Assembly: GCA_023055355.1 (NCBI GenBank)
Contig: JALJCS010000001.1
Location: 49,109,381-49,173,380 of the forward strand
Source of the DNA: Agelaius tricolor
Lineage: Eukaryota > Chordata > Aves > Passeriformes > Icteridae
Length of the DNA: 64,000 nt
Direction of reading: 5' to 3'
A model generated the notes under the pieces. It did no database searches and was not told where the DNA came from. It was given only the letters and a program-made list of their open reading frames with translations. Both the position numbers and the translations under genes were made by a program. The number at the start of each line of letters is the position of its first letter. Position 1 is the first letter of the stretch. Shown here piece after piece: positions 12,069-31,982 of this stretch.

Positions 12069-15000
12069 TGTGACTCTGGATGCACTCAGACTGATTGCTT
12101 GCAGTTCTCTTGGGCCAAGACAGGAATTAGCAGATAAAGAAATCCTTATGGCATGACCAAAGTATGAGTAAGCATCCTGAAGGGAACTTGGACTATGACT
12201 TCCTTTGGAACAAAAAATATCTACAATTCTTGTTCTTATCTGCAACAAATACATTCACTGACAAATAACCCTTCATCACAAAGATCAATTGAATCGATGA
12301 ATGAATCATGAATTGCCCACTTTGTTCCACTTTGCTCTATTGAAAAATGTTTGTGCTGATTGCCTGCCAATGTATTTTGTTGTCCCGGCAGATGAACTGC
12401 TGTGAGCATAATCTGTTATTTGCATCAGTTCCATTACCAATTTCATAACTGTCTCTTGTGGTGCAGAGGAGGACTCAGCCCACCTGGTTTACATAAACTC
12501 CAGCCACTGTATTATCTGCCAGGAGGAGGATAAGGCATTTTGTAAAAGAGCTTTCAGACATCCCTACAAGTGTTTGCACTGCACTGAGTTTTATATCATT
12601 TCTGTGTGAGTATGACTTGTATTTAATTTTGACCTATGTGGGCTCACCACATGCAACAGAGAAAGATTAGCCAGTGTATTTTTGTATGGAAAGAAAACCC
12701 CCACCTTCGTTTGGGCTATCAGATCTGGGAAAACATCCTACAAGTCTGTTGGAAAAATATCTGAACTCTGTTGACTGGCATACACAGTCTATCATCTGTG
12801 TACAATCTACAAAATGCAGAAAAGGCTGTTTTCTAATGAACTGAGATAAGTAGGGACTGTTCTTTGGGGCAGTGCTTAAGGCTGTGTGCTAAGGGAACTT
12901 TCTGTCAGGTCCATCCTGAGTCAGATACTGTCTTAGTACCTCAAATTCAGAAACAGCCTTTTTTATTACAGTTAAAACACTCTGTTCTGTTCTGACTTCT
13001 TATCTGAAGGGCATGAAGAATGGTGTGAATTTCTGAATTCTGCTGTGTGTCAGGGGTCCATGCAGAGTTGTAAGATGTTACCTACAGAGTGTAGCACCTA
13101 CATGGGATACATTACAAGTACCTTAGGGGCACAGACAATTTAAGAACAACTTTGTACTGGAAGTAGTTATGGCCTGCTAGATATCCAGAAAACTCTAGGA
13201 GAATATCCACATACAAATGTGTGTTTTCTGCTGTGGTACATTGACTTCAGCTGGCTAGCAGGTGCCCACCAAGAATTTTCTCACTCCTCCTCCTCAGCAG
13301 GACAGGGTAGAAAAATACATTAAATAAAAATTAAATTTCTCTCATCCTTTATTGCTGACCATAACATCATATGGTGTGGAAATTTCAGTCAGTTTGGGTC
13401 AACTGGTTTTTCCCCCTCCTGCTGTCTTGCTCACTCCCAGCCTACCAGACTCTAAGGGTGGGGGTGTGGGGTGGGAGAGAGCTTCAATGCTGTGTGAACG
13501 CTGCTCAGCAGTGTCCTAAAAAACTGTGTGCTACCAACACTCTTCTAGCTACCAATACAAAGTACAGCACTCTGAGGGCTGATGTGGGGAAAGTTAAGCC
13601 AACCTCAGCCAGATCCAATACATCTACATGTAATAAAATTTCTATACTTGAATCCTATTGAGGAAGAATATTTCCTATAGCAGCAGGAGAAAGAGGGAAG
13701 GAGAGAGGGATAGGGAAAGGCATTCTGTTACAAGAGGCACTTGGCTAAAATATTGCAAAGAATGAGTCAAAAAGAGCTCCCACTCATTTGGCTGCCACCC
13801 AAGTGGGAAAAGTAAGTTGTTTAATTTTTGCAAGAAGGGATGCTCTAAATGAGCAGTAACTGCAATAGTCTTGATGGATTTCTTCTCTTCCCAAGAATTT
13901 TTGCTACTATTACTTAGTTCTAGTAATCCAGATGAGCTATTGTGAAATTGTGGCAAACTGTTAGGCATCCTACAGCCTTCACGGAGTAGAGCACACTCGG
14001 ACTTGCTTCTTTCCAATAGCGCTTAGAGCAGATATACTTTTTTTTCTTTTCCCCAAATATGCATGTGCACTCAGGGCTCAGTGCAATATGAGAATTTCTG
14101 AAGAACAACATCAGTCTTCTCAGAGACTGAATGAGGGAATTCCAGCAGTAATTCCTGTCATCAGAGAAGGGAGATTTCTAGGAACTAGCTTTCCCTTGCT
14201 TCATGGGGAGTATGCAATCCTGAGCTAATGCTGACTCAACAGTAATAGGGTGTGAGAAATTGCAGATGCAGCAGCTGTAATTGCTCGAGAAGTCCTTGCC
14301 TATCCATGAATGATAAAAATTGAACCTCACATGCCAGTGGCAATTTTCAATAAATTACTCAGTAAACTGATTAGATTGTATGCGAGTAAATTATAATGGG
14401 CAGGCAGTAACTGAAAAATCTCAACAGATACAAACTTTGCTATTAATCTCTTTTTCAAAACATAGGTTGAAATATTGTGAATATATTTTAATAAGGTATT
14501 CAAAGAACAACACTGTCTTTTCTATTTTTTTTCTTGCTTCTGTCTGCTCCTAGGAAACCCCTTGCTGTGTAAATACAATTACACTATGCTTGCCTATCAC
14601 AAGAACTTTTGCACATAGTTCTTTTTCTCATGATATAGTTTCCTGAGATGTTAGCTCTCTAGACATGGAAAACAAACTTGAGCAGTATTGCCTTTGATAA
14701 TTGCTGTCTGTGTTAAAGTATGGGTGTGTTTTGTTCTGAGTAAGGACTAACAGAGCACTTCTGTAATACAAAAGAGGTCATGACCCAGAGATAGTCAGAA
14801 CACCTGTTAATAATGTGCATGGACTCCTGGGACCACAGGGGACTTAACTTTTTCCATGATGCATGGCCTTACATTCCTTTTCATAGGAATATTGAGGTTG
14901 GAGAAAAAGCTCTTAGATATACTGGAGATAAGGTGCTTGATACCAGTACTGGTTACTGATTGTTTTCCTAGAGTGATATAGGAGTGGCAGCAGTACTTAA

Positions 15001-16068
15001 ATTTCTAGTACCACAAAAATTCACATCATCTATTGGCACTTTTAATGGGTTTCAAATAATAGTGCTTATTGTTTATTGAGCATCATGGATTTTCTCCTTC
15101 AAATTTGTGTACATAGATACTTTGTGAAGCAGGAAAGAGGCAAGAGACTCTTTTTTTTTAACAGAGAGTTTGTGAAAAGTCCTGCCTCCAAATCTGTGAG
15201 AGATGAAGAAGGCGGTTTCTTGGCACTGTCATACTAGACCTCCTTGGAGAGAGTGTCTCCACCAAACAGCTTTTAAGCTGCTAGTATTTAAAGTGACATT
15301 CTTAACCTTCCAGAAATGTCAGATAAAGATATGTTCACAGAAAGCTTTGGTGGTGCCAGACAGTCAGCAGTCAGATCTGTGTAGTTAAGTAAAAATAAGT
15401 ATTGTATTGCCCACAGATTTGCTGGGGACATGGAGATCTCTTGATTCTGTAGGTATGTCATTACTGGAAAAGATACATTGTGATGCTTCCCTTTGGTGAC
15501 TTGAGACATTTACGGATTATTTTAGTTGTGTGTGATAAGCCTGAGGGTTGTCTGTGGTACACGACCAAATTTAAGAGCTGATTGCTTTTCAGCAAAGCCT
15601 AAGAAGTATCGCATATTTTGAGGTTTCATGCAAAAATTGACAGCTTTCTAGAGGAGGGAAAGATATCTGAATGCCTGACTTGACACTATTAACTGTCAGA
15701 GTCTACCAATGTAGATAAATGATTTTGTGTTTCACTAGTATTGTCAGAATTTAGTGGTCCCTGACACCTTGAGAACCCAGAACACTGGGCAGGCATGTGA
15801 TGATACCTCTTCAGAACTCCTCCAATGTCCAGAGACTTCAAACCTGGGATATCCTGAAAAGTTTGGAGTAAGACATTTTCTTAATAAAATTGCCTCCACT
15901 ACTTTTCTTCCATGATATTCTTTTCTTTTTTTTTTGGCTTAAGTACAATTTTAAGGTCTACAGCAATCACTGTCTGAAAGCTCACCTATGCATTCTGTGC
16001 AGAAATACCCCACGCTCATAATTTTGAAGTCACCATGTGGGGAGTTCCTTTGCTTTTGATCCACCAGA

Positions 16069-16094
16069 TAAAAGGTGACTTTTATCACCTTTTA
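16069..16094. repeat. Perfect 10-bp inverted repeat with 6-nt loop
   Basis: TAAAAGGTGA (16069-16078) and its exact reverse complement TCACCTTTTA (16085-16094) are separated by CTTTTA. It could form a small stem-loop on either strand. In a eukaryotic intron this has no default meaning and may be chance. Confidence 0.8.
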
Positions 16095-16473
16095 GTGATA
16101 TCAAGTTTTTAGTTTCATAACCAGAGGCTGGATAACAAACTACCCATGTTTGTAACAGCTGCTGAGATGTCTTGAAATGGAACCTTTGTTCATCAGCATG
16201 AAATTTATTTGTGTAAATGGAATGAACAAAACCATGCAATTTTAAATTTCTTTTCTTACAAAAGAAGTCTGTGCATTTGCACTGTGCATAAATCACTCAA
16301 CTCTCCTTAGCAATTTTTGCCCCTGTTGGCCTATATCAACTTCTTTGTCTGAGTTGAAGCATTTCTAAAGCAGACTAAATATTTACACAAAAAAAAAAAA
16401 TCAACATTTTGTAAAGTCTAAAGTTAGTAACTCATTGAGGAAAAATTATCACTATAAACTCAATATGGATTTA

Positions 16474-16515
16474 GCCTGTCTGGCCTGCTATTAGTCCCTC
16501 AGCACCCAGACAGGC
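16474..16515. repeat. 10-bp inverted repeat, 22-nt spacer
   Basis: GCCTGTCTGG (16474-16483) and its reverse complement CCAGACAGGC (16506-16515). Further GGCCTG and CAGGCC words nearby give alternative pairings. The length is too short to argue for a transposon terminus. Confidence 0.7.
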
Positions 16516-17495
16516 CAGCCTGGCTGCCAGTCAGCACATCAGGCCTGTTTAAAGTCAGTTGGTGACGTGCCTCAATGGTGAATAGAACAGGGGAGAAACA
16601 AAAGGTACTGTGGAAGTCCTTATTAGGAAGTATTTCTGATGGAAAAGGGAAGAACTAGAAATTATGGGAATGCAGCTCAGAGAGCATGAGACCAACTGAA
16701 ATTTCTGCTGGGCGATACAGGAGGTCAAAATGTAAAGAATATGAAAGAAATGGATGAAAAGTAAGGCTTCATTAGTTTCCTTTCTAAGGAAATAACTTCC
16801 TTACCATCAAGTATATATTTTCGACTACAAATTAAATATTTGCAAACTACAAACAAAATATTTGCAAGAATGATTCAGGAAATATTTCATCAAAATGTAA
16901 TTATGATCAAAATCATCAAAATCTCTCACTTAATTTACTAATAAATTTAATCTTACTGAAATATTTTAGCTCATTTTCTCAGATTCTGAATGGAAGAGAA
17001 AAATTATCTATGCAGAGGCACACTTCTCTTGCTATGAGGTAAGACTTACTTCCATGTGTAAAACATGTTTTTTATGTGAATGCTATATAGTAGAAACAAA
17101 CTGTGTATGTTTTAATAGGTTAAAAAGAAAAAAAAAAGGTAAAGCAGATGACCGGATAAATTTAAAATTAATAAATTTTCTCTAAAATTGGTTTTCTGCT
17201 GTAATATTTTCTGTGAATTTCCTGCTTCCTCAGTTATCAGAAAAGCTGATTTTGAGGAAAGAAAGTATAAATTTGTTCATATTTTTGTTGAAATTTCATG
17301 TCTCTATTTTTTACAAGCCATATTACAGACTTGGGCACTCAGACTTAGCATAGCCTAAAACATAAAATGGTAGCAAGTCGCTCTATAACAGAGCAGAACT
17401 AAATTGAGAGAAGGCTGTGCAACAAGCACCAGATATACTCCCACCAGAGCTGGGATTATTATCTGTACAATTTGAGGTCACCATCTTTCTTTTCA

Positions 17496-24189
<6,694 letters not shown>

Positions 24190-24700
24190 ATCATAGAACG
24201 GCTTGGATTGTAAGGGACCTTAAAAGTCATCTAGTTCCAGCCCTCCTGCCATGGGCAGGGACACCTTTCACTAGACTAGGTTATTCAAAGCCACATCCAG
24301 TCTAGCCTGAAAGATTTTGAGGAATAGGGTATCCCCAGGTTCTCTGGGAAACCTGTGTCAGTGTCTCACCACTTTCACAATAAATAACTTACTCCTAATA
24401 TCCTATCTAAACCCACCCTTTTTCAGTTTAAAACCAATCCTTCCTGTCCTATCACTACAAGCCCTTGTAAAAATTTTCTCTACATTTTCTTGCAGGCCCT
24501 CTTTAGGTGCTGAAAGGTGCAATAGGCTCTGAAGTCTTCTCTTCTCCAGGTTTAATAACTCTCAACCCATCTTCCATCCCTCTGATCATCTTGGTGGCCT
24601 CCTCTGAACTTGCTCCAACAGGTCCAAAACCTTCTGGGTCCCCAGAGCTGGACACAGTACTCCAGGTGAGGTCTCACAAAAGCAGAAAGCTGGAAAGGTC
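24190..24700 (-). mobile_element. CR1 LINE, 3' fragment, minus strand
   Basis: Starts on the plus strand with ATCATAGAACGGCTTGGATT, the reverse complement of a CR1 3' end. It continues through AAGTCATCTAGTTCCAGCCC, TGCCATGGGCAGGGACACCT and TCTCTGGGAAACCTGTGTCA. Next come the CCTTCCTGTCCTATCACTAC and TGATCATCTTGGTGGCCTCC segments, ending near CCAGGTGAGGTCTCACAAAA. This is the classic bird CR1 tail in reverse orientation. No intact frame remains. The upper boundary is approximate. Confidence 0.93.
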
Positions 24701-26163
24701 TCCTCAGATGTAGGCCTCAAGATAGTCCAGTAGTTTGGCTCCTGCCTGTAGAGATGGAGATAGGTAGGAGTCATCACCTTCCCTAGCTCCCTGTCTTTCT
24801 CAACCAGTGTCATACTTTGGGATTCATATCCATTTCCTTTTTCCACAAACTCTGCTGGGCTCAAATGTATCCTGAATTCCAGCCTTTAGATTTCTCCAGT
24901 TTGCTCACCTCCATAGGTCACTCTTGACTAAAATGAGCTGAAAGCATGGGAATATCAGTTCTGCACACTAGAAGCATAAGAAGAAAAGCACTGAAGCTCC
25001 TTCTGGGAAAGCTTTAGAAAGCAAAAAGTAATCAGAAGACTGCTGCCTTGATGCCATGCACACATAAAAGAAGGTACAAGAGGAGCATTTGGTGCCAGAC
25101 TGCACAGATTTTAGACTGAGACTGAAGAGCATGTCAAGGATCAGAATGACTGAAGAAGAGACTGGTATGATTTACCAGTTAACCCTGCTCCATTTGAGAC
25201 AGCTCTGTGTACCCATTATGGATTCAATTCTAATGTCCTACAGGAGGCGCTATTTCTTGAGAGAAATTGAGATAAGAACTTTTAAAAGTTTAAAAGTTAT
25301 TCCAAGGCCATTTCCTGGAAGTGATTTGCCACATTTCTTAGTAAAATTTCTGTCCTTGTCAGGCTCTGCTTTGTGACATTGCACACAACAGTTTTCACTT
25401 CCCATTCATGATTACTGAAAGCTCACAGTCAGAGTAGCACATTAGTTATTATATTTCACACAAACAAAAAATGTTGGTAGGGCTTGAATCTTTTATTTAA
25501 TCAATCAGATTTTTTTTTTGAATGAATGACACTCTGTAAAGAACCTAAAGTTGGTAAATGATAGTTCACAATGTTTCAAATTATCATCATTCACTTTCAT
25601 GTGAATGTTCAAAGTTTTTGCACTGTTCATTTAAGAATGTAGATTATAACCTTGTGGACCATGATGGATTGTATTTTGCAAATATGTATTTACAAAGGTT
25701 TTAATTATCATATGTTGTGAATATATTTGCATGCAATTTGCATAATGTAATTTCACTGCCTATCATGCAGGCAATATCTTGGAGAGTCTTTACTGTGAAG
25801 ACTCTTGATACACTTGGCATTTTTAAATGTAGTTGCTGCTTTTATGCAGGAAAGGTTTTACTGTTCTCAAGGGTGCACAATGCTGTATATCTTGGAAAAT
25901 CAGCAACCATTCATGCATTCCCTAAGGCAACGGCTGATTTTTCAAAAGGGATGCACATGCTTTCACCACAGACTGACAAGTGGATTAAATCCTTGCTCTG
26001 CATGTTTGAAATTCATAACATGAGGCATCACGAAAGCACGGTATCTTTTCCAAATGGAAGCATGTGTGTAGAGAAGAATATCTAATTTTAAACAAACACA
26101 CACAAATTGGAAACTTTAATCTTAGCATCGTGCCTCATCTAAGGTGCTCCTGGGCTTCAATAC
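24701..26163. other. Intronic DNA, no gene seen
   Basis: Ordinary AT-rich intron between two CR1 fragments. The 122-codon ORF at 25717-26085 shows no recognisable domain and is treated as chance. Confidence 0.5.
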
Positions 26164-26432
26164 CACAGAAATACAGAACCACAGAGTAAGCTGAATTGGA
26201 AGGGACCCAATTGGAAGGGACCCCCAAGAGTCAAAGTCCAACTCCTGATCCTTCACAGGACACCCCAAGAGTCACACCATGTGTCTGAGAGCATTGTCCA
26301 AACACTTGAATTCTGTCAGTCTGGTGCTGCAACCACTTCACCCAGAAAGTGTTTGGGCACGCACTGGAACAGGTGCCCCAGGGAAGAATCTTTTCCTGGT
26401 ATCCAACCTAAACCTCCCCTGACAGAACTTCA
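26164..26432 (-). mobile_element. CR1 LINE, short 3' fragment, minus strand
   Basis: Reverse-oriented CR1 tail of a second subfamily: CACAGAAATACAGAACCACA, then TTGGAAGGGACCC, AGAGTCAAAGTCCAACTCCT and AGAGTCACACCATGTGTCTG. It then runs through GAGCATTGTCCAAACACTTG to AACCTAAACCTCCCCTGACA. It resembles the start of the 1.6-kb copy at 45948 more than the copy at 24190. It contains a private 15-bp tandem duplication at 26194-26223. Confidence 0.92.
26194..26223. repeat. Perfect 15-bp tandem duplication inside a CR1 copy
   Basis: AATTGGAAGGGACCC occurs twice head-to-tail (26194-26208 and 26209-26223). Other CR1 copies carry the motif once, so this looks like slippage or duplication after insertion. 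Confidence 0.9.
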
Positions 26433-29400
26433 GTCACATCCAGTGAAATCCAAGATTTTTAACATCTTATTAATACACATAAATGTAAAAACAGATTTTT
26501 TTGTGCATCTCTGTACCAGTTCCTGGTGATTTTTTTGCATCCCCTTGCTGCTGTTTTGCTTTGATATATGTGCAAGAATACTCCACCAAAAAATGAACAT
26601 GGATAGTAAGGATATGATGGTCATTCCTGTTGTAAAGAGCCCAACTGTAATCCCTTTTCAGGATGGATAATTAGGAAGAAATATTCCTGCTGGTTCTTCC
26701 AACCAGCCTGAAAGTTAGAGACTGAAGTCTTTTCTGTGCAGCCATGTAAAGGCATCAAAGGGAACGGAATCATTCGTGCCTCTACTCCGGCCAACTACAG
26801 TCTTGGGGCTGGATCCAAAGGACTGGAAAAAGAGAGAACATATGGAGGGGAACAGACTGGAAGTACATGGAAATATATGTGTATATATATATATATAAAT
26901 ACAGGAAAGTGATCAGGTAAACACAAGTCCCTCTTTGCTCCATGTCACTCCATCAGATCTTGCTGGGTGCTTGAATATTAATTTTTTGCACTTTTGAAAA
27001 TCCTAAATCATAGATGTCTTCCCTAACCACAAGCATAAAAAGTGGAAGCATAGTTCCTTTCTTCCCTCCTTGCTTTGTTTTTTCTTGCCAAGGAACAGGA
27101 AAATAGAGAAACATCTTAGAATCCCATTTCCATACAAATCATACTTTCAAAATAGCATGAATTGCAGCCTTTAGATCTCTCCATGATAGCTGTTTACTTT
27201 CACAGGATAAAAATCCAAATTTTCCATTTAGGGTTTATATTTTTAGCTGATTCCCTCAAGCCATCACTTACTGTAACCATCTCATATTACAAGAGTTAAG
27301 AGAAATACACAGAATGTATAGGCCTTTTCTCAATATAAATCAAATTTCAAATATGAAGACCTAAAGAGTACATCACATATCTTACATTAGCTTTCTCCAT
27401 GGTTTGCATGTAAACTATTTTTCATAGCTGCACAAGGTTTCTGGAATGCCTTTTCCACACTCATTCTTTGTTTAGGAATTGCTTTTTTCTTTGCTAGCCC
27501 TTTAATGAAGCTGTGTCTGCAGAGGACCTGGCAGCTGTCAGTGAGAGCCCATTATCCATTTGTACCAACATGTACTAAAATGGACTTTGAAAATCAGATT
27601 GAATAAAATGAAGAACAAAAGAAGTATGATTGAACCCATGATAAAATTCACAAAGCCCATGAAGATATTAATCAAAGTTATCACATCTCCCTAAATGACT
27701 GTTTTTACCAAAACTATTTTAAATTTATCTTCATCTTCCATTCTCTCTTTTTCACATTCTGTGCATAATTGAACATCCAGATTACTATGAATGTTTATGA
27801 ATAATGTAATCTCCACTCAAATATTTATGAGTCATTCATTTGAAATAACATATTGATATGGGAAATATCAAATTCATATTATGCTAGTGAGTCTCCTAAG
27901 CACCTAAACCATTCCAGTGAGAGAATCAAGTAATACTTTAAGGCTTGAATAAATAAACACAGAATAAATAAAATTATTAGACTTCAATAACCTACTAGCA
28001 CAGCATTGTACTGTGTCAGTAAAGAAAAGCTCATGAACTGCTAGGAGACCAAGAAACCAATGAATTATTTGAATAATTAATTCACCTGAAAATTAACCAA
28101 TTGTTTAATGAACAATTGCTGAACATTAAACATGTGTAATAACTTGAATTTCTTTTATAATACACTTTGTTCAGACAATTCTATTATATTTGACCTGAAG
28201 CAAATGTTACAGAGCATTTAAAAATGTATAAAAATATTGTTGATTTACCTTTCTGCAATTACTGATGTCTTAAAGTTGTAAGTGTCTATTCCTGTATCTA
28301 TACACTTAGAGAATAAGAAATTTAAGAACATGCCTATGCTTGTCTAAACCAAATTTAGTTCAATACTGCCTGGCTAACCTCTATGCCTTAGAGTCCCTGC
28401 TGCAGCAAGCAGAGCTAGAGTAGGACAGTAGCAGTCTTTTAGGCACTTAGGTCTCACGTATCCAGTCCCTATTAAAACCAAAAAGGTTCTAAATATAACT
28501 GGAAATTATCAGAGATCTTTCTCAGAGGAACCACTGAAACATGACATCTTGTTTAAATGCACTTATTGAAGACCAGATCACAAGTTTATCATTCAGATTG
28601 TTCAAGTGGTATTCCTTCCATGTGTTGTGCTGGCATCACTTGGAAAGCTAAGGTTGCAGATACTCACTGGCATTAGGAAAAGCTTCACACAGGCTCCTGC
28701 TAGCATGCAGAAGGATGTTATAATATATCCCACAGTAACCTCATTTTGTAGCATGTGGGACATGGAATAGCCATAGTGAGGTGCATATTTAATAGCTGAG
28801 TTTGCATGCAGCAATACCTGCCTACCCTCCTGACTATCTAGGGATAGGAAAAGGTGGCTATTAAAGCATTTGCTGTAAAAAAAAAAAAAAATTAATATGC
28901 AGACTTACTCAAGTGTAAATGTAAGTGAAGATCCACTAAAAGTGATAGGTTTCATTTTAAGTTATGCTAATCAGAAATTTATATTGAAGATTTTATTTAA
29001 AAATATTTAAAACCTACTTATTGGCTATAAGCATTAATGAAAATCATGAACAGCTGTATATTTAGAAAGAGTAGAATGATTTACCAAAATCTTGCTCACA
29101 CTAGATGTATCTGCACTTTAACATGCTTAAAACTACAGGAGTAAGAGAGTTTCATATATTTTTTATATGGCCAAGCCAAAGTGAAATTAAGTAAATGTAC
29201 ATTGAGGAAACTACTGACATTTCATTAGACTAAATAAAATACAGAAATGCATCAAAGTCAGATCTGAGAAGGCCTCCATTCTTCAAAGTGCCTAATTTAC
29301 CCAATCACCAAATTAATGCACAATATAATCAGATTCATTTCAAAATGGACAAAACAAATATTAATTCTTGTTAGTTCTGTACTGGAGATTGAGAAAGCTT

Positions 29401-29591
29401 TTTTTTTCCTTCTAAATCCCAAGTTGTATGTGAGTGAATTGGAAGATTTCTTCAGGGCAATATGTCTGGATATCTTTTCTGATATCAGATATTTTCCTGA
29501 TGGAAACTTGTCTCAATGATCATCTGTCCCAAAAAAGATGGAGATTTTGCTTCTTATGTAGAAGCTATGTCTGTACCCTTTATTTATGCAG
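26433..29591. other. Intronic DNA, no gene seen
   Basis: AT-rich intron with a short TA-rich microsatellite near 26875-26900 and a run of 15 A at 28877-28891. No element or gene was recognised. Confidence 0.55.
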
Positions 29592-29650
29592 TCATGGAAT
29601 AATTTATGTTAAAAGAGATCCCTGGAGATCTTCTAGCTTGGGAAGATCTA
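29592..29650 (-). mobile_element. Probable short CR1 3'-end remnant, minus strand
   Basis: GTCATGGAATAATTTATGTT followed by AAAAGAGATCCCTGGAGATC and TTCTAGCTTGG resembles a decayed reverse CR1 end (attctatgg, then a 'gacccctggagatcatctagtccaa' segment). Only about 60 bp are recognisable, so chance similarity is possible. Confidence 0.45.
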
Positions 29651-30228
29651 CGGTCCACGCAATATCCCTTTAAGTAATTTGTCTCATTCCTGTCATTTTC
29701 TTTGGATCGTTAGAGTCATGTAACTTGGGAGACAACAAATCTGCTACTATAAATTAAGTTTTACACTTTTACTTATGAAGATAAAGCTTCTTTTGTATTT
29801 CATTAATCTATTGACCCCAGAGTAATCAAAGTGTTCCTAGGATCAAATTCTATTAATTAGTGATGATGTTACAACTTAGTAACAGAAAACTGAAGCAACC
29901 TTCTTAAAAATAGTACCTGACTTTGTCTGGCTTTTGAACAAAGGTGCAACTGTGAAAGATTAACCTGACTTTCCTCCTACAAGATACAATGAGAGCTCTT
30001 TCCTCTTCCTTTCATGAATCTAGCCAGAGAAGAAGAATGTGCATGGAGCAACAGAAAACACGTACTTGTCAGCTGCTTCATGCAGTATTGGAATATGCAA
30101 AGAAAATCTGAAAGGCAATGTGCAGAAACTTGTCTTGAGTAAAAAGGCTGCATTTATGGACAAGGAAAAGTGTAAGAGTAAAAGCCAAATGGAATCAAGT
30201 AAAGACTACTGTCAGGATGCTGCATGGG

Positions 30229-30358
30229 CCAGCTGCTCCTTGAGGGCTGGGGAGATGGGAGCTGAGGGGGAGCCCTAGGCAGGGCCATGCCAGCCAGGGC
30301 TCAGTCCAGCTGTGCCAAGGCCAGGAGAGCCAGGGACACCCAGGTGCCATGGCCAGGT
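30229..30358. other. G+C-rich, CpG-free patch of unknown origin
   Basis: About 130 bp rich in GGCCAG, GGGCTGGGG, GCCAGG and CAGGG words, sharply different from the AT-rich flanks. I see no CG dinucleotide in it, so it is not a CpG island. It could be a decayed repeat or a minisatellite relic; no consensus was recognised. Confidence 0.5.
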
Positions 30359-31952
30359 TCAGCATCCATTCAGCTTTCACCCTTTTGAATGATTTTTAAA
30401 ATCTCTTAAATAGAGATAGGAAACAATGCCTGCTTAATGTTTCTGTCCCACAAGTACAACTGCTACAATCATCACAAACACGCAACATGTCCAGGCAGAA
30501 GAGTGAATGACCCTCAAGACAACAAACTGGACCATTGCCATTTCCTGAAGGTAAGAAAGAAAAGGAAATTCAAAACCATGGAGAAGGTGACAAGTCCCCA
30601 GTGCTGTTATTTCCTTTTACTCTATGGCTGAATGATATGCAAAAGGTTTAGAATCGATCTCAAAGAAACCACTCACAGAAATCTACTCTACCGCTATCAA
30701 CAAGCTCTGAAAGCAAAATTTTAAATCCATGTTTATATGAAAATAAGAAAAAAAACAGTTACTTCTAGGGAAGCATTCAAAATAAAAAATATTTGCTGGT
30801 ATTCATCCATTGAAATACCAACAAAACCTACAGAATTTAAGGTTAAGTCACATGCAAGTTAAGAGAAAAGAAACAAAAAAAACCCCAAGCAGAACAATAA
30901 CAATAAGAAAAACAAAATCCCTAACAGAATAATGTGAGGGGGAGAAGGAAAATAGCCTTTTCAATAAAATTACTCCTGCGGGACTCTGTTGTAAGAATAG
31001 CAGTCTGAAACTTTGAATACAAGGACTGTTCCTCACAAAAAGGTAGAAGGGATAAAGAAGGAAAAATTGATTAAAGCAGAGAGCCAGATAAAGAGCTCTA
31101 GATTTTCTGTATTTTGTCCTATGAGTCGTAAGTAAGGGAAGACTGCACAGTTGGTACTACCTCAGGAGGAACCTGGGATGTGATTAAAAGCTAGACAGGC
31201 AGAGTATTTTCATCTGCTCCCTGCTGTCTTAGAAAGGACAAATGTTTGAGTTTCCCAAGACCCCTTTGACCTTTTACTGGTGGCCACCTGTGCTTAGTTC
31301 TATACCTTCCTCTCTATTTGATTTCAGGTGCATTAAAACTCCTTCTTTCCCATCTCAGTGAGAACTAAAGCATGGGGAATTTTAATGGGCCCAGTCAGGA
31401 AGAATGGGCACAAAGGACAGTTCTATAGAAGCCTGAGCCTTGATAGACCAGCAATTCTACATGGAGCTAATTACTTATCCCTTGTGAATACCATGGGGTT
31501 GATTCTGGATCCTCTAACTATGGTCTGGCAACACCTACTTATCTGAGGGATACAAAAGGAATAATAAATGAGATTGCTCAGGATTAGTAAACTTCAGTCA
31601 GTTAGAGAAATGAAGGAATATGAGGGCAATATCAGGATCACTTCAATCATGGTGCTTTTCAGAAAGTCCATGGCAGGCGGAGCACACAACAGTAAGGAAA
31701 GAATGCAGGTACATCAGTATTTTGAGGGTTTTAAAGAAGAGTGTATAAATACAGAAGTATAAAGCCATTGGCAAGAAAATAATTTTCTGAGTGAATTAAA
31801 AGAGAGAAGTCAGAGAGGGAAGGAAATGTAGCAAATTCCTACATTGCGTCAATGTAATTTGAAATATAAATACTTCATAACCTACCCAATACATATTAAT
31901 CATATTTCCAGTTGTAGGAAAGGGAAAATATTTAACCTAATGATCCATTTGA

Positions 31953-31982
31953 CAATACTAATGGAAACAATACTAATGGAAA
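31953..31982. repeat. Perfect 15-bp tandem duplication
   Basis: CAATACTAATGGAAA occurs twice head-to-tail. A recent small duplication in intron; no function is suggested. Confidence 0.9.
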
